From NCBI GenBank assembly GCA_035450685.1, contig DAOTNF010000002.1:1-64000 (forward strand): a stretch of 64,000 nt of DNA, in the 5' to 3' direction. The DNA comes from Syntrophosphaera sp035450685 (lineage in GTDB: Bacteria; Cloacimonadota; Cloacimonadia; Cloacimonadales; Cloacimonadaceae). Shown here piece after piece: positions 41,421 to 51,071 of this stretch (positions are counted from its first letter, which is position 1; each line of letters begins with the position of its first letter). A program made the position numbers and the translations under genes. Below the pieces are notes generated by a model, which did not search any database, had not been told where the DNA came from, and saw nothing but the letters and a program-made list of their open reading frames with translations.

Positions 41421-42206
41421 TTACACGTTTAACAAAGGCGTGTGCTGGTATTGGTCTGCTACGATCAGCCGTATCTCACTGCGGATAGATTGCAGATAAC
41501 TGCTCATCGTTTCCCAAGCCAGATCGGGTTTATTGTTGGTTTCGCTCAAATGAGCCAGCACTAGGTTTTCCAGCCCATGATGCAAGACCTGGCTCACCAC
41601 ACCCACAGCCTGCACATTGGACAGGTGCCCCTTGATGCTTTTGATCCTCTGTTTCAAAGCCCAGTCGTAAGGCCCGTTCATGAGCATCTGCTCGTCGTGG
41701 TTGCTTTCCAAAACCAGGGTGGTGCAATGGGATAACTGCTTGACAGAGAGAGCAGAAGGATAGCCCAAATCGGTCGCGACGCCCAGTTTCCTTTCCCCTT
41801 CGTTTTTGATCCTGAACGTAAAGTTACAACTGTCGGCCGCATCGTGTGATGAGGCAAAGGGATGGATAAGCAGGTCTCCGATGCTAAAGCTGTCCCCAGT
41901 CTCAAAAAATCGTACCGGTTCTGCCAGTCTGCCAATCCGTTCGGCACAGCGCTCGAAAGTGTCCAGATTCGCGTAGATGGGTATCTTGAGCTGTCGGGAG
42001 ACGGCGCCCACCCCCCGGGTATGGTCAGAATGCTCATGGCTGATGATGATCGCCTTTATTTCGGAACGGCTTACACGCAGGTTGTCCAGAGCGTTAAAAA
42101 TGGATTTGGCGGACACACCGGCATCAAGCAATACCGCCGCTTCAGAACTGCGCACCAGTATCGCGTTGCCCTTTGATCCGCTGGCCAATACCGAGGTTTG
42201 GAACAT
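41421..42206 (-). CDS. walJ: MBL-fold metallohydrolase, YycJ/WalJ type
   Basis: 261 residues, the family length. It opens with the YycJ signature VLASGSKGNAILV. The metal site is SHEHSDHTRGVG, with further histidines and aspartates at SSHDAADS, TDLGYPSA and HLSETN. WalJ-like proteins are metallo-beta-lactamase-fold nucleases linked to DNA replication or cell wall control in Firmicutes. It is the last gene of the long rimP-to-walJ operon, 3 bases after the YhaM-like gene. Nuclease activity is inferred from the family. Confidence 0.88.
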   Translation of the reverse strand: MFQTSVLASGSKGNAILVRSSEAAVLLDAGVSAKSIFNALDNLRVSRSEIKAIIISHEHSDHTRGVGAVSRQLKIPIYANLDTFERCAERIGRLAEPVRFFETGDSFSIGDLLIHPFASSHDAADSCNFTFRIKNEGERKLGVATDLGYPSALSVKQLSHCTTLVLESNHDEQMLMNGPYDWALKQRIKSIKGHLSNVQAVGVVSQVLHHGLENLVLAHLSETNNKPDLAWETMSSYLQSIRSEIRLIVADQYQHTPLLNV

Positions 42207-42209
42207 CGA

Positions 42210-43160
42210 TTAGATTTTCGTGATGTGGTAGTAGCGGTTGTTCAGCTTGTCATATTCTGTCCAAACGGCGTCTGGGGCGGCGGATTCCAGCAACTGTGCC
42301 ACCCCCTTGCTCTGAGCGTCCAGATTATCGCAGAGGTGGAGCACCAGGGCTTCAAGGGTCTGCGGCAGACGCACTGATGCCTTCTCATATTCGCCATGAT
42401 GCGCGAGTATCAGATGGCGCAGGTTAAGCAAAACTTCCTCTGGAAAACCCGTTATCTCTTTGGCACGTTCACAGATATACTGGTCGGAAAGGCTCAAATG
42501 GCCAACCAGTCTTCCGACATCGGTAAACTCGATCGCCGCCTGGGAAGAATACTCCCACACCTTACCAAGATCATGCAGCAGCGCTCCGGTTATCAAAAGG
42601 TCATAATTGACCGGATACATTACGGAGACAAAGTCGCAGATGGTTGCCACCGCCACTGTGTGTTCCATAAGGCCATGCAGGTAGTTGTGATGCCAGGTTT
42701 TTGCCCCTGGCGCATTGTAAAACCGCCCGAACAGCTCTTTGTCGCCGAAGATATTCTCCAAGAGCTTGTGGAGAAACGTGTTCTCCACCTTGTCCACAAA
42801 AGCGAAGAGTTTTTCAGCCAGCATCTCTGGATCATGTTGGCTCACCACCAGAAACTCCTCGATATTGTATTCTGAATGGTCCGCAAAACGAATCCTGGAG
42901 ATGTTCAGTTGCGTTTGGCCTTTATAGCTGGTTACGGTGGCTCTGACCTTAACAACGTCTCCTTCGGAGAAGTTATCCGCCTCTTTCTGGGCATCTTTCC
43001 AGATGTAGGCGTTCAGATTGCCGCTGTTGTCCTGTAACCTCAAGCGGAGGAAATAATCATTTTTACCCTCGCGCAGTTCTTTCTCGCTTACCAGATAAAA
43101 ACTGGTGATCTCTTTACCGAGCAATTCCCGCAGTTCAGATACTTTTGTGTTCAGTTCCAT
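42210..43160 (-). CDS. yhaM: YhaM-like 3'-5' exoribonuclease (OB fold plus HD domain)
   Basis: 316 residues, the usual YhaM length. An N-terminal OB-fold (YFLRLRLQDNSGNLNAYIWK, VRATVTSYKGQTQLNI) binds nucleic acid. A C-terminal HD domain has metal ligands in HHNYLHGLMEHTVAVA, LLITGALLHDLGKVWEY and LILAHHGEYE. In Firmicutes, YhaM trims RNA or single-stranded DNA from 3' ends. It lies 5 bases behind a surface-protein gene and 3 before walJ. Family assignment is firm; the substrate is by analogy. Confidence 0.9.
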   Translation of the reverse strand: MELNTKVSELRELLGKEITSFYLVSEKELREGKNDYFLRLRLQDNSGNLNAYIWKDAQKEADNFSEGDVVKVRATVTSYKGQTQLNISRIRFADHSEYNIEEFLVVSQHDPEMLAEKLFAFVDKVENTFLHKLLENIFGDKELFGRFYNAPGAKTWHHNYLHGLMEHTVAVATICDFVSVMYPVNYDLLITGALLHDLGKVWEYSSQAAIEFTDVGRLVGHLSLSDQYICERAKEITGFPEEVLLNLRHLILAHHGEYEKASVRLPQTLEALVLHLCDNLDAQSKGVAQLLESAAPDAVWTEYDKLNNRYYHITKI

Positions 43161-43165
43161 GTCCT

Positions 43166-45067
43166 CTATTTAATCACTATTATTTTGTTTACGCTGTTGT
43201 GTTTACGCCCCTGGCTGTCTGTATAGCCCGTTCTGAGCAGATAGACACCGGAGGCTGGAAAATTAGAAGCGTTGAGTGTGTATTCCTTTTGGCGATCTGC
43301 CAAATTCATTACGCATTGGCCTCTGAGATTGTAAACCTTTATCCCATCCAAAGCCTGACCGCCCAGCATGCTGATCTTCATTTCCGATCCGGTTCTGAGC
43401 GGATTGGAGCTGATCAGCAGCCGGGGAGCGCCTTGCAGTTCTTCATCCACCGACACTATATTGTCAAAATCCGCCCAGTCTGAGTATATAATTCTGTGCC
43501 CATCAGCTAATTGCAGCCAATAGTAAACACGATAGTCCTGTGCCAGTTCCGCCAGGCTCAGGTTATTCATGGGGACATTGAAGCTATGCGACAAATCCTG
43601 CCCCGCAAGCAAGGTTCCGCCCAGCGGTTCTGCGTGCAAAAGCCATCTCTGCAATACAAACCGCTGCCTGCCAGCCAGATCGACCTTTCGGAACAAGCCC
43701 GCGAAGAGCTTGGAGCTGGTTACCAGATTGTATTCTGTGGGTAGATTGTAGAGTATGGTCTGTTCATTGCGCAGCGTGATCTCTCCGTTCAACTGGTCGC
43801 TTATCAGAAAGTAGCTGAACTCACAATTTGACGATGACACAAAGGTGCGCTCAGCGAGAACCTGGTCCGCCAGGAAAGCATATTGGTTCTGATAGTTGGA
43901 ATTGTAACCGTTTATTTGGTGATCGCCATTTAACACAGTCCGCGGCAACGAATTGAAGCCATACCAACTATAGCGGAGTTGTGACGCCACATTGGACAAA
44001 GAATCGTTCAGGTTGGGGAAGTAGTTGAGCTGTTCTATTCCCTGTAAGTCAAGCTGGTCTTGCGCTCCCAATATGGCTGCGAGGCTTGTGCCGGAGAGGA
44101 AATTTTCCACCAGATGGCAGGGATAGGGTTCCGCAAAACTGAATCTGTGGATGATCCGTGTGTTGTTGAATTGCGGATCGTCGCTCAGGCTGGGGCTGTT
44201 CAGGTTTGCCCGCAGCTTTAGCTGTAGGGGATACTCGGGCAAAGTGATCTGATGGTCTTCTGATCCGGCACTTGAGGAATTGTAAATAAAGATGGAGCGA
44301 GGCTGGATCGTCCCCCCTATCTGGATGGGATCAAAGAAGGAATACCCGGCACTGGGAGAATAGAGATTGAGATTCACCACTGCATCTGAAACCGGCTGAT
44401 CAGAGTGGTTGTAGATGGTAAACGCGGGGAAAACCGTCTGATTGGGCGACAGCTCTCCCTCCAGGTCGAACTGAACAAGCTCCAGGTCAGGACTGCCAAG
44501 CACAAAATCCCCACCGACGCCAAACAGCAATTCCGCGCCGAATCCTGCAGCCGCAAAGCTCTGGTAATAAGGTTCAATGGCGTTGGTGTTCCAGTAATAA
44601 CTATGCGTGCCGGAACCAGATGAAGCGCTTACAAAACGATTGCTAAAATTGGTAGGGTAGCGAACCCTGAGCCAGAGCGCTTCCGCCTGAACCACCTGGG
44701 GAAAGACCAATACCAGGTAGTTGTTTTGAGCAAGAGTGCTGGTGCCGGTGATCCTGCTCCCCAACATACCGTCTGTGTCGCTATACAGGTCAACCGTAAT
44801 GGAATCTCCGGTTTGAGGCAGGTAGATAAAGGCTTTGTTGACAGAGAATTCACAGATATCGAGGTTGGGATATGCTGATTTGAAATCGAATCGCACAGCC
44901 CATACATCTGATCCGTAGAAATGGTAGTCATCGCTGTTGTTATGATAGTGAAAATCGTATTCGCGATGGGGTGCATCTATAACGCTTTCGCCATTCGCGG
45001 GTAAACACACCAGCGCCAGGCAATTGCCACACATCAGAACAAACAGGATAATAAGATACCGCTTCAT
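43166..45067 (-). CDS. Secreted protein with a C-terminal sorting domain, Omp28-like middle
   Basis: 633 residues with a signal peptide (YLIILFVLMCGNCLALVCL). The first 300 residues are beta-rich. Residues about 315-420 (HLVENFLSGTSLAAILGAQ, SWYGFNSLPRTVLNGDHQI) resemble the thioredoxin-like region of Omp28-type surface proteins, but no CxxC pair is present. The end is a type IX-like sorting domain: SNPLRTGSEMKISML, IKVYNLRGQCVM, SGVYLLRTGY and a basic terminus NKIIVIK. It overlaps ribF by 4 bases (ATGA), so it is translated inside a translation-factor operon, which is unexpected for a secreted protein. Confidence 0.75.
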   Translation of the reverse strand: MKRYLIILFVLMCGNCLALVCLPANGESVIDAPHREYDFHYHNNSDDYHFYGSDVWAVRFDFKSAYPNLDICEFSVNKAFIYLPQTGDSITVDLYSDTDGMLGSRITGTSTLAQNNYLVLVFPQVVQAEALWLRVRYPTNFSNRFVSASSGSGTHSYYWNTNAIEPYYQSFAAAGFGAELLFGVGGDFVLGSPDLELVQFDLEGELSPNQTVFPAFTIYNHSDQPVSDAVVNLNLYSPSAGYSFFDPIQIGGTIQPRSIFIYNSSSAGSEDHQITLPEYPLQLKLRANLNSPSLSDDPQFNNTRIIHRFSFAEPYPCHLVENFLSGTSLAAILGAQDQLDLQGIEQLNYFPNLNDSLSNVASQLRYSWYGFNSLPRTVLNGDHQINGYNSNYQNQYAFLADQVLAERTFVSSSNCEFSYFLISDQLNGEITLRNEQTILYNLPTEYNLVTSSKLFAGLFRKVDLAGRQRFVLQRWLLHAEPLGGTLLAGQDLSHSFNVPMNNLSLAELAQDYRVYYWLQLADGHRIIYSDWADFDNIVSVDEELQGAPRLLISSNPLRTGSEMKISMLGGQALDGIKVYNLRGQCVMNLADRQKEYTLNASNFPASGVYLLRTGYTDSQGRKHNSVNKIIVIK

Positions 45068-45960
45068 ATTGCCTCGTGGAGCATAGCTCTTACCTGCTTC
45101 AGATCGCCTTCCATGGCAGCAACAAGCTCAGCCTGGCTTTGAAACATCCTCTCCTCCCTGAGATATCTGAGCAGTTTGATGGCAAGAGGACTGCCATAGA
45201 TCTGATCTGAGAAGTCCAGTAAATATGTCTCGATAATGGTCTTGTCGTCATTTCGCAAGGTTGGGCTGACACCTATATTTGTCAATCCAAAAAACTCTCC
45301 CTGCCTGATCTGGACTTTGCTGAGATACACTCCGGAGCGGGGCACCAGTTGATGTGGGTCTGCCAATCCCATATTGGCGGTGGGAAAACCAAGAGCGCGT
45401 CCCCTTCCATACCCACGCACCACGTTTCCCAGCAACGTATAAGGACGGCCCAACAGGCTGTTGGCTTCTTGCAGATTGCCCTCGTGGAGCAATTCGCGGA
45501 TGCGGGAACTGCTCACCGGAACACCTTCATGCTCAACCGGTTCGATATATTCCAGGTCATAGCCATATTGACCAGACCACCTGGCCAGAAACTTATGATC
45601 TCCCTCCCGGTTATGGCCAAAATGGGAGTCGTAGCCAACCACGATGACCCTGGGCTTGAACACCGGAATCAAGTAATCCTCAAGGAACTCCGTGGCTGTG
45701 AGTTGGGCAAAGCGTTTGTCAAAGTGGATAAACTCCACCTTATCCACTCCGAGGGTGGTCAGAAGATGCTGCCTCTCTTCCCTCGGGGTGAGTGTCTCAG
45801 GCCGGGCCTCGGGGTTCAGAACATAAGCCGGATGTGAATCGAAAGTAAGGACCACCGAACGACAGCCTTGCTGTTTGGCCAGATCAACCAAACGCTGCAG
45901 AATCCTCTGATGCCCCAGATGCACGCCGTCGAAGTTGCCGATGCTCAATACACTACACAT
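45064..45960 (-). CDS. ribF: Bifunctional riboflavin kinase / FAD synthetase
   Basis: 298 residues, standard for RibF. The N-terminal FMN adenylyltransferase domain has SIGNFDGVHLGHQRIL, with the nucleotidyltransferase HxGH, and VPVSSSRIRELLHEG. The C-terminal riboflavin kinase domain has GRGRALGFPTANM and SGVYLSKVQI, then NIGVSPTL and ETYLLDFSDQIYG. It makes FMN and FAD from riboflavin. It follows truB by 3 bases, as in many bacteria, and overlaps the next gene by 4. Confidence 0.96.
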   Translation of the reverse strand: MCSVLSIGNFDGVHLGHQRILQRLVDLAKQQGCRSVVLTFDSHPAYVLNPEARPETLTPREERQHLLTTLGVDKVEFIHFDKRFAQLTATEFLEDYLIPVFKPRVIVVGYDSHFGHNREGDHKFLARWSGQYGYDLEYIEPVEHEGVPVSSSRIRELLHEGNLQEANSLLGRPYTLLGNVVRGYGRGRALGFPTANMGLADPHQLVPRSGVYLSKVQIRQGEFFGLTNIGVSPTLRNDDKTIIETYLLDFSDQIYGSPLAIKLLRYLREERMFQSQAELVAAMEGDLKQVRAMLHEAI

Positions 45961-45963
45961 TAT

Positions 45964-46833
45964 CTACTGCTTCAGATTTATCTTTGGATACAGTATATCA
46001 GACTGTCTTTGGGCCACACCAAGCACAACTCCGTTGTTTCCAAAGAGCATTATTACGGAGTTGTCGGGACCAGCCATAGCCACTGTCCGGCCATTTCGTA
46101 ACATAGCCAACTCGTCCTCATTCGGTAAAAGTGCCTCATAATTAGCCAGTAGTTTTGTGGCAGGATACAAAGCTCCGCTCCAGTTATCCGGGCTCAAATC
46201 ATCAAGGGCGATTGCTTCCTCCAAGGCGACACCGCCTATGGCGGTCCTGCAGAGACTGACGGTATGGGCTACAGATCCGGCAACGCTTGCAATAAACTCT
46301 CCCAGGCTCCTGATGTACGTACCCTTGGACACTGTACAGGCAAAACTTAAAAATGGAGCCTTGTACTCAAGTATCTTAAAACAGGAAACACGGGTTGGCC
46401 TCTTGGCAAGCTCCAGGCTCACACCCTGGCGGGCCAACGCATAGGCTGGTTTTCCCTGAATCTTGACAGCCGAGTATGCCGGAACTTCCAACTCGGTAAT
46501 TGCCAGCACTTCCCTGCTAACTGCTTCCACATCTATGTGTTCAGGAATAGGAGCAGATTCCCCGGTCACTTTGCCTTCCCGGTCACCCGTATCGGTCTTC
46601 TCCCCAAACTTAATGGTGGCAATATAACTTTTATCGCAGGCTTCAATATAGCGGCAAAGCCGGGTGTAGGGCCCCAGGGCACAGATCAGGAGTCCAGTGG
46701 CAAGCGGGTCGAGGGTGCCGCTGTGGCCGATCTGCCTGATGCCTGTTTTTCTCCTCAGAGAGCGTATCACATCAAATGATGTGATGCCTTCAGGCTTGTT
46801 GATAAGGATAAATCCTCTATCTGGCTGAGTCAT
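45964..46833 (-). CDS. truB: tRNA pseudouridine-55 synthase
   Basis: 289 residues. The catalytic aspartate is in GHSGTLDPLATGLL. LINKPEGITSFDVI opens the fold; KSYIATIKFGEKTDTGDREG and YSAVKIQGKPAYALARQG follow in the TruB order. A short C-terminal domain takes the place of the longer PUA domain. It modifies U55 in the T-loop of most tRNAs. Its start overlaps the nrnA stop by 17 bases. Confidence 0.96.
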   Translation of the reverse strand: MTQPDRGFILINKPEGITSFDVIRSLRRKTGIRQIGHSGTLDPLATGLLICALGPYTRLCRYIEACDKSYIATIKFGEKTDTGDREGKVTGESAPIPEHIDVEAVSREVLAITELEVPAYSAVKIQGKPAYALARQGVSLELAKRPTRVSCFKILEYKAPFLSFACTVSKGTYIRSLGEFIASVAGSVAHTVSLCRTAIGGVALEEAIALDDLSPDNWSGALYPATKLLANYEALLPNEDELAMLRNGRTVAMAGPDNSVIMLFGNNGVVLGVAQRQSDILYPKINLKQ

Positions 46834-47821
46834 ATTGACCCAATGCTTCTTCCAGGGTAGCCAGAAGTTCTTTTTCGAGCTTGGCCAAATCTCCTTTCAG
46901 ATTTGCGCCAGAAGCTTTTTTGTGACCCCCGCCGCCATAAGCCACTGCTATTCTGTTTACATCCAAAACGGGTGAGCGCAAGCTTAATTTGAACGATCCC
47001 TCCGCATCTTCCCGCAGATAGGCGATCACATCCACTCCCTTCACACCCTGGATCCAACGAGTCACGCTCATGATTGAGTCGGGCTTGATCATATTTCTTT
47101 GTTGCATTTCCAGAGTGCTGTGCATGATCAGAATTCGATCCGAGTGGTATAACCTGATGCCAGCCAGAGTCTCGCCCACGTAACGCATTTCATAGGGTGA
47201 GTGATTGAGAAAATATGTGCGGTGCAGATCATGGGCATCCACACCCATGGAAGTCAGTTCCGAAGCCAGCAAGAAAGTTTCCGCGTTGGTATTGGCGTTC
47301 GTAAAGTTGTTCGTATCGTTGAGGATAGTGGTATAGAAGCAGTTACAGATGTGGATTCTGGTATCTTCAGGCAATTCTGCCAAATCACCTTTGTACATGC
47401 GAAACAGAATGGCACCAGCAGAGACACTGTCGATATCCACATGGCTATAATCAGCCTCGATTAATCCATTTTCCGGCACATGGTGATCAATAACAATCAC
47501 CTGTTTGGCCTGTCTGAGCAGTTCCTCGCGCTCGCCTACCCGGCTGTAGCTATTACAATCCAGTACCAACAGCAAATCATAGACCATTCCGGAAGTGTAC
47601 TTTACAAGGTGGGCATCTGCCATTAAAAACGAAAAACGCCCCAAGTCAGTGTCATCAATTATAATCTCGCTGGCAATGCCTTTGGCCCTGAACAACGCCT
47701 GCAAACCCAAGGCAGCACAGAATCCGTCTCCATCAGGTTCAATGTGGGTGGTTATGCCAATCCTGCCACCCTCCAGCAAGCGACTGTTTATGGCTTCTTT
47801 AAGCTTACCCGTATCTTTCAT
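46817..47821 (-). CDS. nrnA: DHH-family phosphoesterase, NrnA-like
   Basis: 334 residues. The DHH-DHHA1 architecture is complete: ITTHIEPDGDGFCAALGL (first metal Asp pair), LVLDCN, VIVIDHHVPENG (the DHH motif), ILNDTNNFTNANT and the DHHA1 glycine loop YGGGGHKKASGANL. Family members remove nucleotides from very short RNAs (nanoRNA) and dephosphorylate pAp. The position between rbfA and truB is conserved in many bacteria. Gap of 90 bases behind rbfA. Confidence 0.93.
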   Translation of the reverse strand: MKDTGKLKEAINSRLLEGGRIGITTHIEPDGDGFCAALGLQALFRAKGIASEIIIDDTDLGRFSFLMADAHLVKYTSGMVYDLLLVLDCNSYSRVGEREELLRQAKQVIVIDHHVPENGLIEADYSHVDIDSVSAGAILFRMYKGDLAELPEDTRIHICNCFYTTILNDTNNFTNANTNAETFLLASELTSMGVDAHDLHRTYFLNHSPYEMRYVGETLAGIRLYHSDRILIMHSTLEMQQRNMIKPDSIMSVTRWIQGVKGVDVIAYLREDAEGSFKLSLRSPVLDVNRIAVAYGGGGHKKASGANLKGDLAKLEKELLATLEEALGQYDSAR

Positions 47822-47911
47822 GTTATCTATGTTGTATTTGCTTCTATAATAGCCTGATTTAGCTACTGAACCTCAGCAGGCAAAATCCTGGTTATGAGTG
47901 TGGACCGATAC

Positions 47912-48412
47912 CTATTTATCTTCGTCCTCGTCGTCCTCTTCGTCATCCTCTTCTTCATCGTCCAACAGGTCGTCGTAGAGATCTTCATCCTCATCAAGAT
48001 CGTAATACTCATCATCATCGAGATAGTCATCCAGATCTATATCGGGATCATAAGCGTCTTCGTCATCATAATTGTCTTTAATACTGGCTAACAGCTTGTC
48101 AACTTTCTCCGCCCTGTCTTCTGTATCGTCATAGAAGAATGTAAGCTCGGGAATTGTCCTCATAACATGAGCTCCTGCAATTTGTTTTTTTAAATAGCCT
48201 GATGTCTTTATCAACTGTTCCCTGATCTCTTCATGAGACGCGGGATTCATATAATGGGAAAAATAAACCTTTGCGTATCTGAGATCCTTGGAAAGAACCA
48301 CATCTGTAATGGTAACCCAATCCAGCTTTGGATCCCGCAGTTTTTGACTGAGCGTGATATTGAAGAGCTTTTTGAGCTCCTCTTGTAAGCGTGGTATCCG
48401 GAAAGATTTCAT
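47912..48412 (-). CDS. rbfA: Ribosome-binding factor A with a poly-acidic tail
   Basis: 166 residues, where RbfA is normally 110-130. Residues 1 to about 112 are the KH-like RbfA fold (RIPRLQEELKKLFNITLSQK, VTITDVVLSKDLRYAKVYFS, IPELTFFYDDTEDRAEKVDK). RbfA assists late 30S subunit maturation. The remaining 50 or so residues are almost only Asp, Glu, Tyr and Leu (for example LDDEEEDDEEDDEDEDK). Such a tail is unlike ordinary RbfA and parallels acidic tails of S1 and GyrA in this window. It overlaps infB by one base. Confidence 0.94.
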   Translation of the reverse strand: MKSFRIPRLQEELKKLFNITLSQKLRDPKLDWVTITDVVLSKDLRYAKVYFSHYMNPASHEEIREQLIKTSGYLKKQIAGAHVMRTIPELTFFYDDTEDRAEKVDKLLASIKDNYDDEDAYDPDIDLDDYLDDDEYYDLDEDEDLYDDLLDDEEEDDEEDDEDEDK

Positions 48413-51054
48413 TAGAGTTTCTTGGCTACCTCTTCAAGGATGTAACATTCCAGCACATCGCCTTCTTTGATATCGGTAAAGTTTTTCAAGGACAACCCGC
48501 ATTCGGTGCCTGCCCGGGCTTCCGTAACATCGTTGGCATAGTGCTTGAGAGTGGCAAGTTCGTCCTCAACCACCTGCACGTCGTTGCGGAAAAGCCTGAC
48601 TTTGCAATTGCTGCGTATCACTCCGCGATCCACCTGGCAGCCTGCGACGGTTCCCACCTTCTTGATCTTGAATACCTGCTTGATCGTGGCTGCGCCGATG
48701 CTAACTTCCTCGATATCCGGTGTGAGCATGCCTTCCAGAGATTTGTGAATATCCTCGATGGCGTCATAGATCACCTGATAGATCTTGATCTCCACACCTT
48801 CTTCCTCTGCCAGTTTTCTTGCCTGCTGGTTGGCGCGCACATGGAAACCTATGATGATTGCGTCGGAAGCGGAAGCCAGGCTGACATCGGCCTCATTGAT
48901 TCCACCCACGTTTTTGTGGATGATCTCCACCCTAACTTCCTGATTGTTTATCTTTTGGAAGGAGTCTGCCAAAGCTTCGCAAGATCCGTCAGTGTCGGTC
49001 TTGATAATTACCTTCAGTTCTTGAACCTGCTCGTCCTTGATGCGGGCAAAGATGTTTTGCAGACTGGATTTGTTTTGGAATTTCTCGCGTTCCATGCGGA
49101 TCAGGGTACGTTCAGAGCTGATGTTACGAGCGGTTTTTTCACTGTCCACCTGGTTCAGGAAGTCGCCCGCCTTGGGGGTGTCGTTTAACCCGTAAATTCT
49201 GCCCACGTCAGAGGGATTGAGTGATTTGAGCTCATTGCCGCGTTCATCCTCTATCTTGCGGATCCTGCCATGGACTGCTCCACACACGATGATATCACCT
49301 TTGCTGATGGTGCCTTCCTGCATCAGGATGGTGGCAACGGAACCCATGCGGGTATCTTTTTCCGACTCAATTACAACACCCGAACCTGGAACCTTGCGTT
49401 TGGCCTTCAGTTCCATAATCTCTGCTGTCAGCAGTATAATCTCGATCAGATTCAGGATTCCTTCTCCTGTAACAACGGAAGTTTTGCACCAGGGCACTTC
49501 TCCTCCGTATTGCTCCAAAAGAACTCCATATTCCAGAAGTTGCGCCACCACACGATCCACATTGGCATCAGGCAGATCGACCTTGTTAATCGCGACTATG
49601 ATCTGCACTCCCGCTGCTTTGGCGTGGTCAATGGCTTCCCTGGTCTGAGGTTTTAGGCCTTCATTGGCAGCAACCACGATTACCGCGATATCCGTCACGT
49701 TGGCTCCCCTTGACCGCATAGCTGTGAAGGTTTCATGGCCGGGGGTATCCAAAAATGTTATCTTGTGTTTGTTTATCTCGATTTGATAGGCACCGATATG
49801 TTGAGTTATTCCGCCTGATTCTCCCGCAACAACATTGGTGTTGCGAATATAGTCCAAAACAGACGTTTTACCATGATCAACGTGCCCCATGATGGTCACC
49901 ACCGGCGGCCGGGGTTCCTCTTCCACATCCTGATAGTGCTCTTTTTCCAGATCTATCAATTCCACGCCAAACTCATCTTCAAAGCTGAATTCCACTTTGA
50001 ACTCATCGCAGATCATCTCAAGAGAGTCGCGATCCAATCTTTGGTTCATTGTTACCAACTGACCCATCATAAAGAACTTGGAAATGATTTCTGCCGGACT
50101 TACATTGATGATCTTGGCCAGTTCACTCACTGATGTAAACTCGCGGATTACTACCTCAGTGGAACCGCTGTCTTCCACCTGTTGCGCCTCACGATGGTAT
50201 TTTTTGCGCTTGGGTGTTTTTTGCAAGGTTTTGCGGATACTGCGGGTGATGGCGGCATCGTCTTCAACAGGCAGAACTGACTTTTGCCTTGGCCTTTTGC
50301 TGCTGTCAACTTTGGCTTTGATGTGTTTGCTCTTATCGCCCAGTTCTTCGTGGCTGATCTTGGCTTTACCGAATTTTTTGCCCTCGGTCTCCCTGCCCAC
50401 TTCCAGGGAAATCGGTTCGATTTTTGGAGGAAGTTCAGGAGCCCCTTGCCTTTTCCTGGTATCTTCAGGTCTGCGCCTTGTATCAGGTCTGGCGCTACCG
50501 GAAGCCCTTTGAGTTTCCTGGCCGGGCTTGCCACGGGATGGTTCGCGCGGCCCTCTTTTCACCACAGGAGTTGCCTGGGTATAAGGAACTATAATGCGGT
50601 TGGGAGGTCTCACTTTTTTGACTGGCTCAGGCGCGGAGGGCTCGGCAGGAGGAACTTCTTCCACAGCCGGTTCAACGACAGGTTCGGCCACAGTCTCTTT
50701 TCCCGCGGCTTCAGCACGTTTTTTGGCTGTAGCTTTCGCTTTTGGTTCCGGCTTTGCGGTTTCTGGCTCCGAAGCCTTGATTTCTTCCTCGGCTTTGGCT
50801 TTGGCTTCCAATTCTTCCTCGGCTCGCGCAGTTTTTGCCGCCTGTCGCATCTCATGGAGGCGCTTACGTTCTTTCTCAGCCTTCTTTTCTATGTCCATCT
50901 GCTCATTGTATTTCATCCGGATCTTGTCTGCAACTTCAACATCGATCAGACTCATATGGCTCTTGATCACCACACCCAGATCGGTGAGGTGTTTTCTCAG
51001 TGCCATGGTGCTGATCTTCAATTCCTTGGCCAGTTCATGTACTCGTATCTGCAC
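48412..51054 (-). CDS. infB: Translation initiation factor IF-2
   Basis: 880 residues. The IF2 N-terminal helical module is at 1-50 (RVHELAKELKISTMALRKHL). A long charged Lys/Glu/Pro linker runs to about residue 300. The G domain starts near 385: TIMGHVDHGKTSVLD (G1), DTPGHETFTAMRSRGA (G3) and INKVDLPDA (G4), followed by domains II-IV with QVFKIKKVGTVAGC. It places initiator tRNA on the ribosome. The start codon is GTG 51054 with GGAGGA upstream. It follows the L7Ae-like gene by 17 bases. Confidence 0.97.
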   Translation of the reverse strand: MQIRVHELAKELKISTMALRKHLTDLGVVIKSHMSLIDVEVADKIRMKYNEQMDIEKKAEKERKRLHEMRQAAKTARAEEELEAKAKAEEEIKASEPETAKPEPKAKATAKKRAEAAGKETVAEPVVEPAVEEVPPAEPSAPEPVKKVRPPNRIIVPYTQATPVVKRGPREPSRGKPGQETQRASGSARPDTRRRPEDTRKRQGAPELPPKIEPISLEVGRETEGKKFGKAKISHEELGDKSKHIKAKVDSSKRPRQKSVLPVEDDAAITRSIRKTLQKTPKRKKYHREAQQVEDSGSTEVVIREFTSVSELAKIINVSPAEIISKFFMMGQLVTMNQRLDRDSLEMICDEFKVEFSFEDEFGVELIDLEKEHYQDVEEEPRPPVVTIMGHVDHGKTSVLDYIRNTNVVAGESGGITQHIGAYQIEINKHKITFLDTPGHETFTAMRSRGANVTDIAVIVVAANEGLKPQTREAIDHAKAAGVQIIVAINKVDLPDANVDRVVAQLLEYGVLLEQYGGEVPWCKTSVVTGEGILNLIEIILLTAEIMELKAKRKVPGSGVVIESEKDTRMGSVATILMQEGTISKGDIIVCGAVHGRIRKIEDERGNELKSLNPSDVGRIYGLNDTPKAGDFLNQVDSEKTARNISSERTLIRMEREKFQNKSSLQNIFARIKDEQVQELKVIIKTDTDGSCEALADSFQKINNQEVRVEIIHKNVGGINEADVSLASASDAIIIGFHVRANQQARKLAEEEGVEIKIYQVIYDAIEDIHKSLEGMLTPDIEEVSIGAATIKQVFKIKKVGTVAGCQVDRGVIRSNCKVRLFRNDVQVVEDELATLKHYANDVTEARAGTECGLSLKNFTDIKEGDVLECYILEEVAKKL

Positions 51055-51071
51055 TTATTGTTCCTCCACGC

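Noticed and set aside
47894..48091. 65-codon very hydrophobic frame, resembling a membrane peptide
   Set aside because: It is the exact antisense of the Asp/Glu-rich RbfA tail, whose reverse codons give Ile/Val/Phe.
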